Source: an uncultured Lachnospiraceae bacterium
GTDB lineage: Bacteria > Bacillota > Clostridia > Lachnospirales > Lachnospiraceae
DNA: 64,000 nucleotides
Assembly (NCBI GenBank): GCA_902801415.1
Contig: CADCIK010000004.1
Span: 84,913-148,912 of the forward strand
Direction: 5' to 3'
Part shown: piece after piece, positions 45,062-54,690 of the stretch
Numbering within the stretch: the stretch's first letter is position 1
Layout: each line of letters begins with the position of its first letter
Program-made: the position numbers and the translations under genes
The notes under the pieces: generated by a model
The model's database searches: none
What the model was told of the DNA's origin: nothing
The model's input: only the letters and a program-made list of their open reading frames with translations

Positions 45062-45216
45062 ACCCCGTAACCGTTACATGAACATGAATTTTTATACATT
45101 TATTAAATTAACGTATTTCCGATTATATGTCTACATTTAATTGATTATGTCGCAAAATTTTCTTCAAATCCGTTTATTGGGCCGCTGTTTCGGGCAGATT
45201 TATCGTAATAAAAACA

Positions 45217-45253
45217 GCCGCACTGACGTACCATACTGGTGCGCCGGTGCGGC
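45217..45253 (-). terminator. Terminator of aspS
   Basis: Minus-strand GCCGCACCGGCGCACCAGT-type stem closing with GTGCGGC is followed by TGTTTTTATT, about 40 bases past the aspS stop. Confidence 0.8.
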
Positions 45254-45289
45254 TTTTCATATTCAATTCTTTTCAAAGCTTTATGCGGA

Positions 45290-47083
45290 TCACTCCGGGT
45301 CGCTCTCTACGATCGCGATCGCCAGCTCCTCAAGCTGCTTTTTGTCCACGAAGTTGGGTGCTTCGCTCATCAGGTCTACTGCGTCCTTGTTCTTGGGGAA
45401 AGCCATAACGTCACGAATGCTCTCCGCGCCTGTCATCAGCATGACAAAGCGGTCTACGCCGTATGCAAGACCTGCATGCGGGGGAACGCCGTACTTGAAC
45501 GCTGTCAGGAGGAATCCGAATTTCTCCTGGGCCTCTTCAGGTTTCAGACCGATCACTTCAAACATCTTCTCCTGAATATCGTTCTGGTGGATTCTGACAC
45601 TGCCTCCGCCGAGCTCAACGCCGTTGAGCACAATGTCATAGGCCTTGGCTCTGACTGCGCCGGGGTCAGAGTCGATCAGGTGCCAGTCCTCGTCCATAGG
45701 CATCGTGAAGGGATGGTGCATGGCAACGAATCTCTCCTCTTCATCGCTCCACTCAAGAAGCGGGAACTCCACGACCCAGAGGAAATTGAACTTGTTGTGG
45801 TCGATCAGGCCCAGCTCCTCGCCGAGTTTGAGTCTGAGCGCGCCGAGAACGTTCCACACGATCTTGTTCTGGTCTGCCGCGATCAGGAGCAGGTCGCCCT
45901 TCTCGCCGTTCATTTTGCTGATGATCGCCTGGATCTCTTCCTCTTTCATGAACTTGGCGAAAGAGCACTTGACGCTTCCGTCTTCCTTGAGCTGGATATA
46001 AGGAAGTCCCTTGGCGCCATATCCCTTGGCAAAGGTCACAAGCGCGTCGATCTTCTTGCGGGCCATGCCGCCCTGTCCCTTAACATTGATGCCGCGGACG
46101 GATCCGTTCTTCATGGCTGCAGCGTCGGAGAACACTGCGAAATCGCAGCCCTTTACATCCTCGGTGATGTCGATGAGCGTCATGCCGAAACGGGTATCCG
46201 GTTTGTCGGATCCGTAGTTGTTCATGGCGTCGATCCATTTCATTCTGGGAAGCGGGAGCTCTACGTCGAGGTCAAAGGTCTTCTTGGCCACATACTGGAT
46301 CAGTCTCTCATTGACATCGATGACATCGTCGACGTCTACGAATGAGAGTTCCATATCGGCCTGCGTAAACTCAGGCTGTCTGTCTGCGCGCAGGTCCTCG
46401 TCGCGGAAGCATTTCGCGATCTGGAAATAGCGGTCAAAACCGGAGCACATCAGGAGCTGCTTGAACAGCTGGGGAGACTGCGGAAGCGCGTAAAAGTTTC
46501 CGGGGTGCACGCGGCTGGGAACCAGATAGTCTCTCGCTCCCTCGGGTGTGGACTTGCAAAGGATCGGCGTCTCGATCTCCAGAAATCCCTCGCCGGACAT
46601 GAACTCTCTCATATTCTGGATCATCTGGCTTCTGAGGATCAGCCGTCTCTGCATATCGGGGCGGCGCAGGTCCAGGCTTCTGTATTTGAGCCGGAGGTCT
46701 TCCTTGGTATTGCTGTTCTCAACAATGTGGAAGGGCGGTGTCTCGGATTCGGAGAGGATCCTGGTCTCTTTGACGCGGATCTCAATAGCGCCGGTCGCGA
46801 TATTAGGATTGACCGCCTCTCTCTTGCAGACAGTGCCGACTGCCGCGACAACAAACTCCGCTCTCATCTTCTCTGCTTTGGCAAAATTCTCCGGGCCGCA
46901 CTCGGTCTCTTCGTAGATCAGCTGCAGGATCCCGCTTCTGTCGCGAAGGTCCACAAATACCAGTCCGCCTTTATTTCTCTGCTTGGCTACCCATCCCATA
47001 ACGGTGACGGTCTGCCCGATATTATTCTCGTTAAGCTCCGCGCATCTGCATGTGCGCTTTAATCCCAACATTGATTCAGCCAT
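45290..47083 (-). CDS. aspS: Aspartyl-tRNA synthetase
   Basis: Class II synthetase that charges tRNA-Asp. It has 597 residues of the bacterial type: an N-terminal OB fold for the anticodon (TVMGWVAKQRNKGGLVFVDLRDRSG), motif 2 (CFRDEDLRADRQPEFTQ), a GAD insertion domain at about 300-420, and motif 3 (AYGVDRFVML). Whether it also charges tRNA-Asn cannot be read here. It follows hisS by 21 bases, and the pair forms one operon. No T-box leader is present. Confidence 0.97.
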   Translation of the reverse strand: MAESMLGLKRTCRCAELNENNIGQTVTVMGWVAKQRNKGGLVFVDLRDRSGILQLIYEETECGPENFAKAEKMRAEFVVAAVGTVCKREAVNPNIATGAIEIRVKETRILSESETPPFHIVENSNTKEDLRLKYRSLDLRRPDMQRRLILRSQMIQNMREFMSGEGFLEIETPILCKSTPEGARDYLVPSRVHPGNFYALPQSPQLFKQLLMCSGFDRYFQIAKCFRDEDLRADRQPEFTQADMELSFVDVDDVIDVNERLIQYVAKKTFDLDVELPLPRMKWIDAMNNYGSDKPDTRFGMTLIDITEDVKGCDFAVFSDAAAMKNGSVRGINVKGQGGMARKKIDALVTFAKGYGAKGLPYIQLKEDGSVKCSFAKFMKEEEIQAIISKMNGEKGDLLLIAADQNKIVWNVLGALRLKLGEELGLIDHNKFNFLWVVEFPLLEWSDEEERFVAMHHPFTMPMDEDWHLIDSDPGAVRAKAYDIVLNGVELGGGSVRIHQNDIQEKMFEVIGLKPEEAQEKFGFLLTAFKYGVPPHAGLAYGVDRFVMLMTGAESIRDVMAFPKNKDAVDLMSEAPNFVDKKQLEELAIAIVESDPE

Positions 47084-47104
47084 GTTACGCTCACTTTCTA
47101 CTCA

Positions 47105-48367
47105 TTAGTTCTGGATCGGATTGCGGTAGAACTCCTCGAACTCCTCGTATCCTCTCTCTTTCATCTGCTGCTTCTGGAACTTCTTGTTCTTGGCCATTCT
47201 GGCGATCAGCACCTGCGTGCCTTCCGCTCTCTCCTGCTGCGCCTTGCGGATCACTTCGCAGAGACGGTCTGCAGGCATGTTCTTCTCGATCAGATAAGCT
47301 TTCTTGACAGGTCTTCCGGGAATCTGGAAGCCCTGCTCCATCAGGATCAGGATGATCCTCTCAAATCCGATGGAGAATCCGCAGGCGGGCACGTCCTTGC
47401 CCGTGAACTTGCCGACCATGCCGTCATAGCGTCCGCCGCCTCCGCAGCTGATGCCGAGCTCGGGCATCGCGATCTCGAAGATCGTTCCGGTGTAGTAGGA
47501 CATGCCGCGGACGATCGTGGGATCGAATACGATCCGGAAATCCGCCGTCTTCGTGCCGTCGACACTGACCATCACCTCTCTGAGCGAGGGGATCACATCG
47601 GGCTCAATAAAGCCCTCGAGTTTCTCCTCCAGATAACCGAGCTGGTCCTCTGTATCCTGCAGTCCCTCAAACAGGCTGACATAGCGGTCCTTCATCTCTT
47701 CGGTAAAGCCCTCATCCAGAAGCTCCTGCGCGGCGCCGGAAAGGCCGATCTTGTCCATCTTGTCCAGAATGATGAAGACATCGTTATAGCGGTCTTCCGG
47801 AAATCCGCTGTAAGCGGCCATCGCCTTGAGGATGCGTCTCTCGTTGATGCGGATCTGGAAATTCTTAAATCCGAGGTTGCCGAGCGTGGTCGTTGTGGCC
47901 AGGATCAGTTCGATCTCAGCCAGGTTGCTGGGCTCGCCGATGATATCGATATCGCACTGCATGAACTGGCGGTATCTTCCCTTCTGCGGGCGGTCCGCTC
48001 TCCATACATTGCCCATCTGCAGCGCCTTGAAGGGCATGGGCAGTTCATTCTGGTGGTTGGAGAAGTAGCGTACCAGCGGGACTGTAAGGTCATAACGGAG
48101 TCCTCCGTCGACCAGATCCGCTTCGCTCTGCGCGCTCTCCAGTTTGAGCTTCTCGCCTCTCTTGAGGATCTTGAAGATCAGTTTCTCATTGTCACCGCCC
48201 TGCTTGCTTGTCAGGTTCGCGATATTCTCTACACAGGGCGTCTCAATGGACTGGAATCCGAATTCCGCATATGTCTTTTTGATGACGGAAATGCAGTAGT
48301 CGCGGATCTCCATCTCCGCGGGGAGGATGTCCTTCATGCCTGTGACTGGTTTCTTGATCAGTGCCAT
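47105..48367 (-). CDS. hisS: Histidyl-tRNA synthetase
   Basis: Class II synthetase for tRNA-His, 420 residues. Motif 1 (IETPCVENIANL), motif 2 (MGNVWRADRPQKGRYRQFMQCDID), the histidine-specific VRGMSYYTGTIFE and the GGGRYDGM motif are present, followed by a C-terminal anticodon domain. AAAGGA precedes the ATG. It is transcribed with aspS from a promoter just downstream of dprA. Confidence 0.97.
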   Translation of the reverse strand: MALIKKPVTGMKDILPAEMEIRDYCISVIKKTYAEFGFQSIETPCVENIANLTSKQGGDNEKLIFKILKRGEKLKLESAQSEADLVDGGLRYDLTVPLVRYFSNHQNELPMPFKALQMGNVWRADRPQKGRYRQFMQCDIDIIGEPSNLAEIELILATTTTLGNLGFKNFQIRINERRILKAMAAYSGFPEDRYNDVFIILDKMDKIGLSGAAQELLDEGFTEEMKDRYVSLFEGLQDTEDQLGYLEEKLEGFIEPDVIPSLREVMVSVDGTKTADFRIVFDPTIVRGMSYYTGTIFEIAMPELGISCGGGGRYDGMVGKFTGKDVPACGFSIGFERIILILMEQGFQIPGRPVKKAYLIEKNMPADRLCEVIRKAQQERAEGTQVLIARMAKNKKFQKQQMKERGYEEFEEFYRNPIQN

Positions 48368-48436
48368 GCCGTGATTCCTTTCTCAGTACGGGTTACTTCT
48401 GACGTATATATATCACATCTATTTCGACAATATGTT

Positions 48437-48465
48437 ATTGTACATTTTTTCACTACTGAAATCAA
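48437..48465 (-). promoter_or_regulatory. Promoter of hisS-aspS
   Basis: Minus-strand TTGATT (48460-48465) and TACAAT (48437-48442) are 17 bases apart, about 70 bases before hisS. The leader is too short for a T-box. Confidence 0.65.
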
Positions 48466-48469
48466 TAGT

Positions 48470-49699
48470 TCAGATGCCCATGAAGTGGCCCATCCCCACT
48501 TCCCGCGCCAGTCCCCGGATCTGCAGGCTGACCATGCAGCTCATGAACTCCTCCACGCCGATCCTTCTTCCTATTATAAACTCAGCTCTCTGGAGCAGAA
48601 ATTGAGACTCCATCACATCCCCCAGCCCCAGCACGTCAAAAAATACCGCCTCCAGTCCGGCCAGTTCGCTCCTTCTCGCCAGCCTGCGCTTTCTGTTTGT
48701 CTCCGACATATCTGTTCCTTCCGCGGAAACGCCGTAGAAGTGCTCGACCACTGTGTCTGGCGTGCAGGCGATGGCCGCCCCTTGTGAGATCAGGAAATTA
48801 CAGCCGTCACTGAGGCTGTCGCTGACTCTGCCGGGCAGCGCAAAGATATCTCTGCCCTGTTCCAGCGCCGCGTCCACCGTGATCACCGTCCCGCTCCTTC
48901 TTCGCGCCTCGATCACCAGCACTGCGTCAGACAGTCCGCTGATCAGCCGGTTTCGCATGGGAAAGAGGGTCGAGCGCGGCTGGGTGCCGGGCGGAACTTC
49001 AGACAGAATGCCCCCTTTTTCCCTGAGAAACCGATAGAGCTGCGCGTTTTCCGTGGGATAGACAACGTCCACGCCGCAGCCGAGCACAGCGTAGGAATCG
49101 CCGCCGGCATCGAGCGCGGCGCGGCCGGCGATCCCGTCTACGCCCCTTGCCATCCCGCTGATGACTGTGATCCCCCGCATAGCCAGTCTCTCCGCGTAAA
49201 CCCTGGCCTGTTCCCGGCCATATCCGGAACAGTTCCTGGCGCCGATGACCGCGACAGAGGGTCTGTCTTCCCGGGGAAGTCCGCCCAGGTAGTAGAGCCC
49301 GTAAGGGCTGTCCGGAATCTCTCTGAGCCGGTCCGGAAAGCCGGCGTCCTCCATACAGACAAAGCCGATCCCGCCGCGTTCAAGTTCTGCCTCTTTCTGT
49401 GCGGGATCATCACCTTTTGCCCTTGCGATCAGCGCAGCCCTTTTTGCCGCAGACGTTTTGATACCGGCCTCCGTCTGCTCCTTTTTCTGCGTTCTCCCGC
49501 TCTTATGCTCCGCTGTCTCCCGCTCCTTTTTTTCCATTGCGGAAGTTATCAGCAGCCTGCAGATCTCACTTTCTTCCATATAATAGATCTCCTCTGCGCC
49601 GGAAGCCCTTTCCATCAGCGCGCGGATCGTCGTGCTGCCGATCCCCGGTATGCTGCAAAGCCACAGCGCATAGCGGTTATACTTATTCTCTCTCACCAT
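48470..49699 (-). CDS. dprA: DNA processing protein DprA
   Basis: Binds incoming single-stranded DNA and loads RecA during natural transformation. It has 409 residues: a helix-hairpin-helix N-terminus (LCSIPGIGSTTIRALMERA), the Rossmann-like core with VAVIGARNCSGYG, SGMARGVDGIAGRAAL, GCGVDVVYPTEN and EVPPGTQPRSTLFPMRNRLISGLS, and a C-terminal winged helix. A charged stretch of about 35 residues (roughly 53-90) is inserted between the N-terminal domain and the core. It overlaps the end of the ComM-type gene by seven bases. Confidence 0.94.
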   Translation of the reverse strand: MVRENKYNRYALWLCSIPGIGSTTIRALMERASGAEEIYYMEESEICRLLITSAMEKKERETAEHKSGRTQKKEQTEAGIKTSAAKRAALIARAKGDDPAQKEAELERGGIGFVCMEDAGFPDRLREIPDSPYGLYYLGGLPREDRPSVAVIGARNCSGYGREQARVYAERLAMRGITVISGMARGVDGIAGRAALDAGGDSYAVLGCGVDVVYPTENAQLYRFLREKGGILSEVPPGTQPRSTLFPMRNRLISGLSDAVLVIEARRRSGTVITVDAALEQGRDIFALPGRVSDSLSDGCNFLISQGAAIACTPDTVVEHFYGVSAEGTDMSETNRKRRLARRSELAGLEAVFFDVLGLGDVMESQFLLQRAEFIIGRRIGVEEFMSCMVSLQIRGLAREVGMGHFMGI

Positions 49700-51315
49700 C
49701 CGGATCCCCCTCTCCTGCCTGACGGCACGATCTTCATGCTCCCTCCGTATTCCCCCGAAGCCAGCCCGCTTTCCTCCGTGCTCTCTTCCGGCATGCGGAA
49801 TCCGACGGCCGTCATCAGGTCTCTCTCCAGGATCTTCTCTCTTCCCTCCAGATCCGCGATCGTTCTGGCCATTTTCAGCGTCTTGTGGTATGCGCGCGCG
49901 CTCATCCCGATCTGTTCATAGACCATCCGCATCCTGGCTGCCAGCTGCGTGTCCAGGACACAGTACTTTTCCACAGCATGCACATCCATATCGGCGTTGT
50001 AAGAAAAAGGTGTCCCTGCAAATCTGTGCTGCTGCCTTTGGATCGCCTCCATGACGCGAGAGCGCACGGTCTCGCTTCTTTCCTCCTCGTGCAGCCCCTG
50101 CAGTTCATCCGCACTGATCCGGTTTACAGTAACACGAAAGTCGATCCTGTCCAGAAAGGGCCCTGACACTCTCTTCTGATAGTTCCGCACCTGAAACGGC
50201 GTGCACCGGCACCGGTTCATATCCGGGTAGTACCCGCAGGGACACGGATTGGCAGCTGCGACCAGGAGCATCTTGGCCGGATACCTGTAGGCGCCCTGCA
50301 GTCTTCGGATCGTGATCTCATGGGTCTCCAGCGGCTCCCGCAGCAGATTCAGCTCCGCGGCCGCGTACTCGGGGAGCTCGTCCAGAAACAGGACCCCCAT
50401 ATGCGCCAGGGAGATCAGGCCCGGGACAGGTATGTTTCCGCCCCCTATGAGTGCAGCCTTTGTCACGGAGTGGTGAGGCGCGATAAAAGGTCTCTCCGTG
50501 ATAAGAGCCTCCTCTTCCGGCAGCCTTCCCGCCACACTGTAGATCCTGGTGACTTCGAGGGCCTCCTCCGGCGTGAGCGGCGGCATGATCCCGGGAAGGC
50601 ATCTTGCCAGCATACTCTTTCCGGTCCCGGGAGGCCCGACCATGAGCACGTTGTGAAAGCCTGCCGCCGCGATCTCCAGCACTTTTTTGGCCTGGCTCTG
50701 CCCGTGGATATCAGCGAGATCCGCGTGGTCCTTTTCGCTGTGCCGCGTGAGCAGGTCTTTCGCGTCTACCTCCATGGGAGGCAGAAAGAGGTCCCGCTCC
50801 TCCGGATCCCTGCGGAGGTAATTGACAAGCTCCGCCAGCGAGCGCACGCCGACCACGCGGATCCCGTGCACGAGCGCGCCCTCCGCGAGATTTCCGTGCG
50901 GGACCAGACAGGTGGTGATCCCCCGCTCCTTGGCTTCGACCACCATGGGCAGAATTCCCTTGACCGGCCTGATCTCCCCGTTAAGCCCCACCTCTCCCGC
51001 GACCAGAACGCCGTCCGCGGCTTCTTCCTTTATATATCCGAGGCAGATCAGGAGCCCGACACAGACGGGGATGTCGATCACGATCCCCCGCTTGGGTATT
51101 CCCGCGGGGGACAGGTTGACGGTGATCCTTCGGGGCGGAAGATGGATCCCCAGGTTTCTCAGCGCAACGCGGACGCGCTCGCCCGCCTCTCTCACTTCGC
51201 CGCTCATAAACCCGACCATATTGAAAGAGGGAAGACCGTCTGAGATATCCGTCTCCACCTGGATCAAGTAGCTGTCGATCCCATGAACCGCGCCTGTTGT
51301 AATACTGCTGTACAC
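49693..51315 (-). CDS. comM: ComM/YifB-type AAA+ ATPase (Mg-chelatase-like)
   Basis: Hexameric helicase-like ATPase; ComM of Haemophilus and Vibrio drives branch migration during transformation. It has 540 residues: a Lon-protease-like N-terminal domain (to about 170), the AAA+ domain with Walker A GPPGTGKSMLARCLPG and Walker B GVLFLDELPEY, an arginine-finger region, and a C-terminal Mg-chelatase domain. It starts with GTG, five bases after AAGGAGG. It is cotranscribed with dprA, which supports a role in DNA uptake or recombination. No other competence genes are in the window. Confidence 0.93.
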   Translation of the reverse strand: MYSSITTGAVHGIDSYLIQVETDISDGLPSFNMVGFMSGEVREAGERVRVALRNLGIHLPPRRITVNLSPAGIPKRGIVIDIPVCVGLLICLGYIKEEAADGVLVAGEVGLNGEIRPVKGILPMVVEAKERGITTCLVPHGNLAEGALVHGIRVVGVRSLAELVNYLRRDPEERDLFLPPMEVDAKDLLTRHSEKDHADLADIHGQSQAKKVLEIAAAGFHNVLMVGPPGTGKSMLARCLPGIMPPLTPEEALEVTRIYSVAGRLPEEEALITERPFIAPHHSVTKAALIGGGNIPVPGLISLAHMGVLFLDELPEYAAAELNLLREPLETHEITIRRLQGAYRYPAKMLLVAAANPCPCGYYPDMNRCRCTPFQVRNYQKRVSGPFLDRIDFRVTVNRISADELQGLHEEERSETVRSRVMEAIQRQQHRFAGTPFSYNADMDVHAVEKYCVLDTQLAARMRMVYEQIGMSARAYHKTLKMARTIADLEGREKILERDLMTAVGFRMPEESTEESGLASGEYGGSMKIVPSGRRGGSGW

Positions 51316-51353
51316 GATTACCTCCTTTTTTCAATTATCTTTATTCAGCTTTA

Positions 51354-51366
51354 ACCAGCTGCTGGT
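51354..51366. promoter_or_regulatory. 13-base palindrome upstream of comM-dprA
   Basis: ACCAGCTGCTGGT is perfectly palindromic around one base, about 40 bases before the comM GTG. A possible minus-strand -35 (TTGACC) overlaps its edge, though no good -10 follows at 17 bases. Confidence 0.35.
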
Positions 51367-51454
51367 CAAATGTGTGTGGAATGATCCTCCGGAACCGGAA
51401 AGAAAAAAAGAATCTGCGGGAAGACGCCCCGCTTTGGAAAATTGTAAGCAAAAA

Positions 51455-51486
51455 GACCGGCCTCACGCAATCGCGCGAAGCCGGCC
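51455..51486 (-). terminator. Terminator of hemW
   Basis: A GC-rich stem on the minus strand (GGCCGGCTTC with GAGGCCGGTC, two G-U pairs) is followed by TTTTTGC, about 110 bases past hemW. Confidence 0.75.
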
Positions 51487-51598
51487 TGTCGCCTTCTTCT
51501 TCTATTTCAAATGTAATATTGCAATAAACTTGGCAAAATCCTGTTAATACCTGCCCAAAAGCCTATCGGAACAGATCCGCTGACGGCGGAAAATGCGC

Positions 51599-52771
51599 TC
51601 ACAGGATATAGTCCGCCATCACATAATTGGCGACATCCAGCCCGTATTCTGTCAGCGCGAGCCGGTGCTGTGTGATGCCTCCCGCCTCCACAGTCCCGGA
51701 ACACAGAAGGCCCTGCCGCAAATGTTTTTCGATCACTTCGCCGAACCGCTTTTCCACAGGTTCTCCGAACCGGCTCTGATAGTCCTCTATACAGATCCCG
51801 TCTGTCATGCGAAGTCCCAGGAACATGCACTCTTCCATCTGCTCTTCCGGGCTCAGCAGTTCTTTCTCCTGCTGAAGGCCCGCGATGTCTCCACGCAGGA
51901 CAGATTCCCTGTATTGGTCCATCGCATCCGGATTCTTAAACCGCTCGCCATTCAGAAAAGAAGACGCGCCGAGCCCGAGTCCCAGATAGTCGTGTCCGGT
52001 CCAATATCCGCAGTTGTGCCTGCACGCGTATCCTTCCTTTGCATAGTTGGAGATCTCGTAGCGGCGATACCCGTTTTGAGCCAGAAACTGCCTGGTAAAG
52101 TGATACATCTCCCGGTCCTCCTCCTCGGAGGGCAGAGCGGGCAGCTGCATGCGGGCAAACGGCGTTCCCTCTTCGATGATCAGGCTGTAAGCGGACAGGT
52201 GCTCGGGACCCAGACTGACAGCCTCGCGGAGCGTGTGCTCCCAGGTATCCATCTTCTGTCCCGGCAGCGCCGACATCAGGTCCAGATTGATATTGGCAAA
52301 TCCGGCTGCCCTTGCAGCACGAAAGATCTCCCGTGCTTCGCCGGCCGTGTGGATCCTCCCCAAAAGCCGCAGTTCTTCGTCGTCAAAAGACTGCACGCCG
52401 ATCGAGATCCTGTTGATTCCGCTCTCCCGGAAGGACCGGAGCTTTTCGCCGTCCGCCGTGCCCGGATTGACTTCCATACTGATCTCCGCGCCGGGAAAGA
52501 TCGCAAATGCATCCGACAGACACTCCATCAGTCTGCGCATCTGCGCAGCCGTCATCAGAGAAGGCGTCCCCCCGCCCAGAAAGACGGTGTCCACCTGCCC
52601 GGGCACTTCGCTGGACCGCAGACGGATCTCCCTGCACAGGAGGTCTATGTAGTTGTCTCTTTCTTCTTCCGAAGCCGGTCCCGACAAAAAATCACAATAC
52701 CTGCATTTTCTGACGCAAAACGGAAAATGCAGGTATAAGGAGACCGGTCTGACGGGGCCAATTTCTTTCAT
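51599..52771 (-). CDS. hemW: Radical SAM heme chaperone HemW
   Basis: Radical SAM protein related to coproporphyrinogen dehydrogenase; HemW proteins bind heme and deliver it to haem proteins, and older names call it oxygen-independent coproporphyrinogen oxidase. It has 390 residues with the cluster motif CVRKCRYCDF near residue 20, then FLGGGTPSL and the C-terminal HemN-like domain. It lacks the long N-terminal extension of true HemN. The ATG at 52771 follows GAGGTGTTG. It follows lepA after 33 bases, a frequent lepA-hemW pairing. Confidence 0.93.
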   Translation of the reverse strand: MKEIGPVRPVSLYLHFPFCVRKCRYCDFLSGPASEEERDNYIDLLCREIRLRSSEVPGQVDTVFLGGGTPSLMTAAQMRRLMECLSDAFAIFPGAEISMEVNPGTADGEKLRSFRESGINRISIGVQSFDDEELRLLGRIHTAGEAREIFRAARAAGFANINLDLMSALPGQKMDTWEHTLREAVSLGPEHLSAYSLIIEEGTPFARMQLPALPSEEEDREMYHFTRQFLAQNGYRRYEISNYAKEGYACRHNCGYWTGHDYLGLGLGASSFLNGERFKNPDAMDQYRESVLRGDIAGLQQEKELLSPEEQMEECMFLGLRMTDGICIEDYQSRFGEPVEKRFGEVIEKHLRQGLLCSGTVEAGGITQHRLALTEYGLDVANYVMADYIL

Positions 52772-52804
52772 CAACACCTCGCGCCTTTCCGGATATAGTT
52801 GTGA

Positions 52805-54634
<1,830 letters not shown>

Positions 54635-54690
54635 ATAATAACATTGTCCTTTCTATGCGGCCTCAAGCCGGGAGCCCTTTGTCAGAGTCC

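Noticed and set aside
48368-48470. Possible T-box leader before hisS
   Set aside because: The gap is only about 100 bases and contains a normal promoter; no T-box motif or antiterminator was seen.
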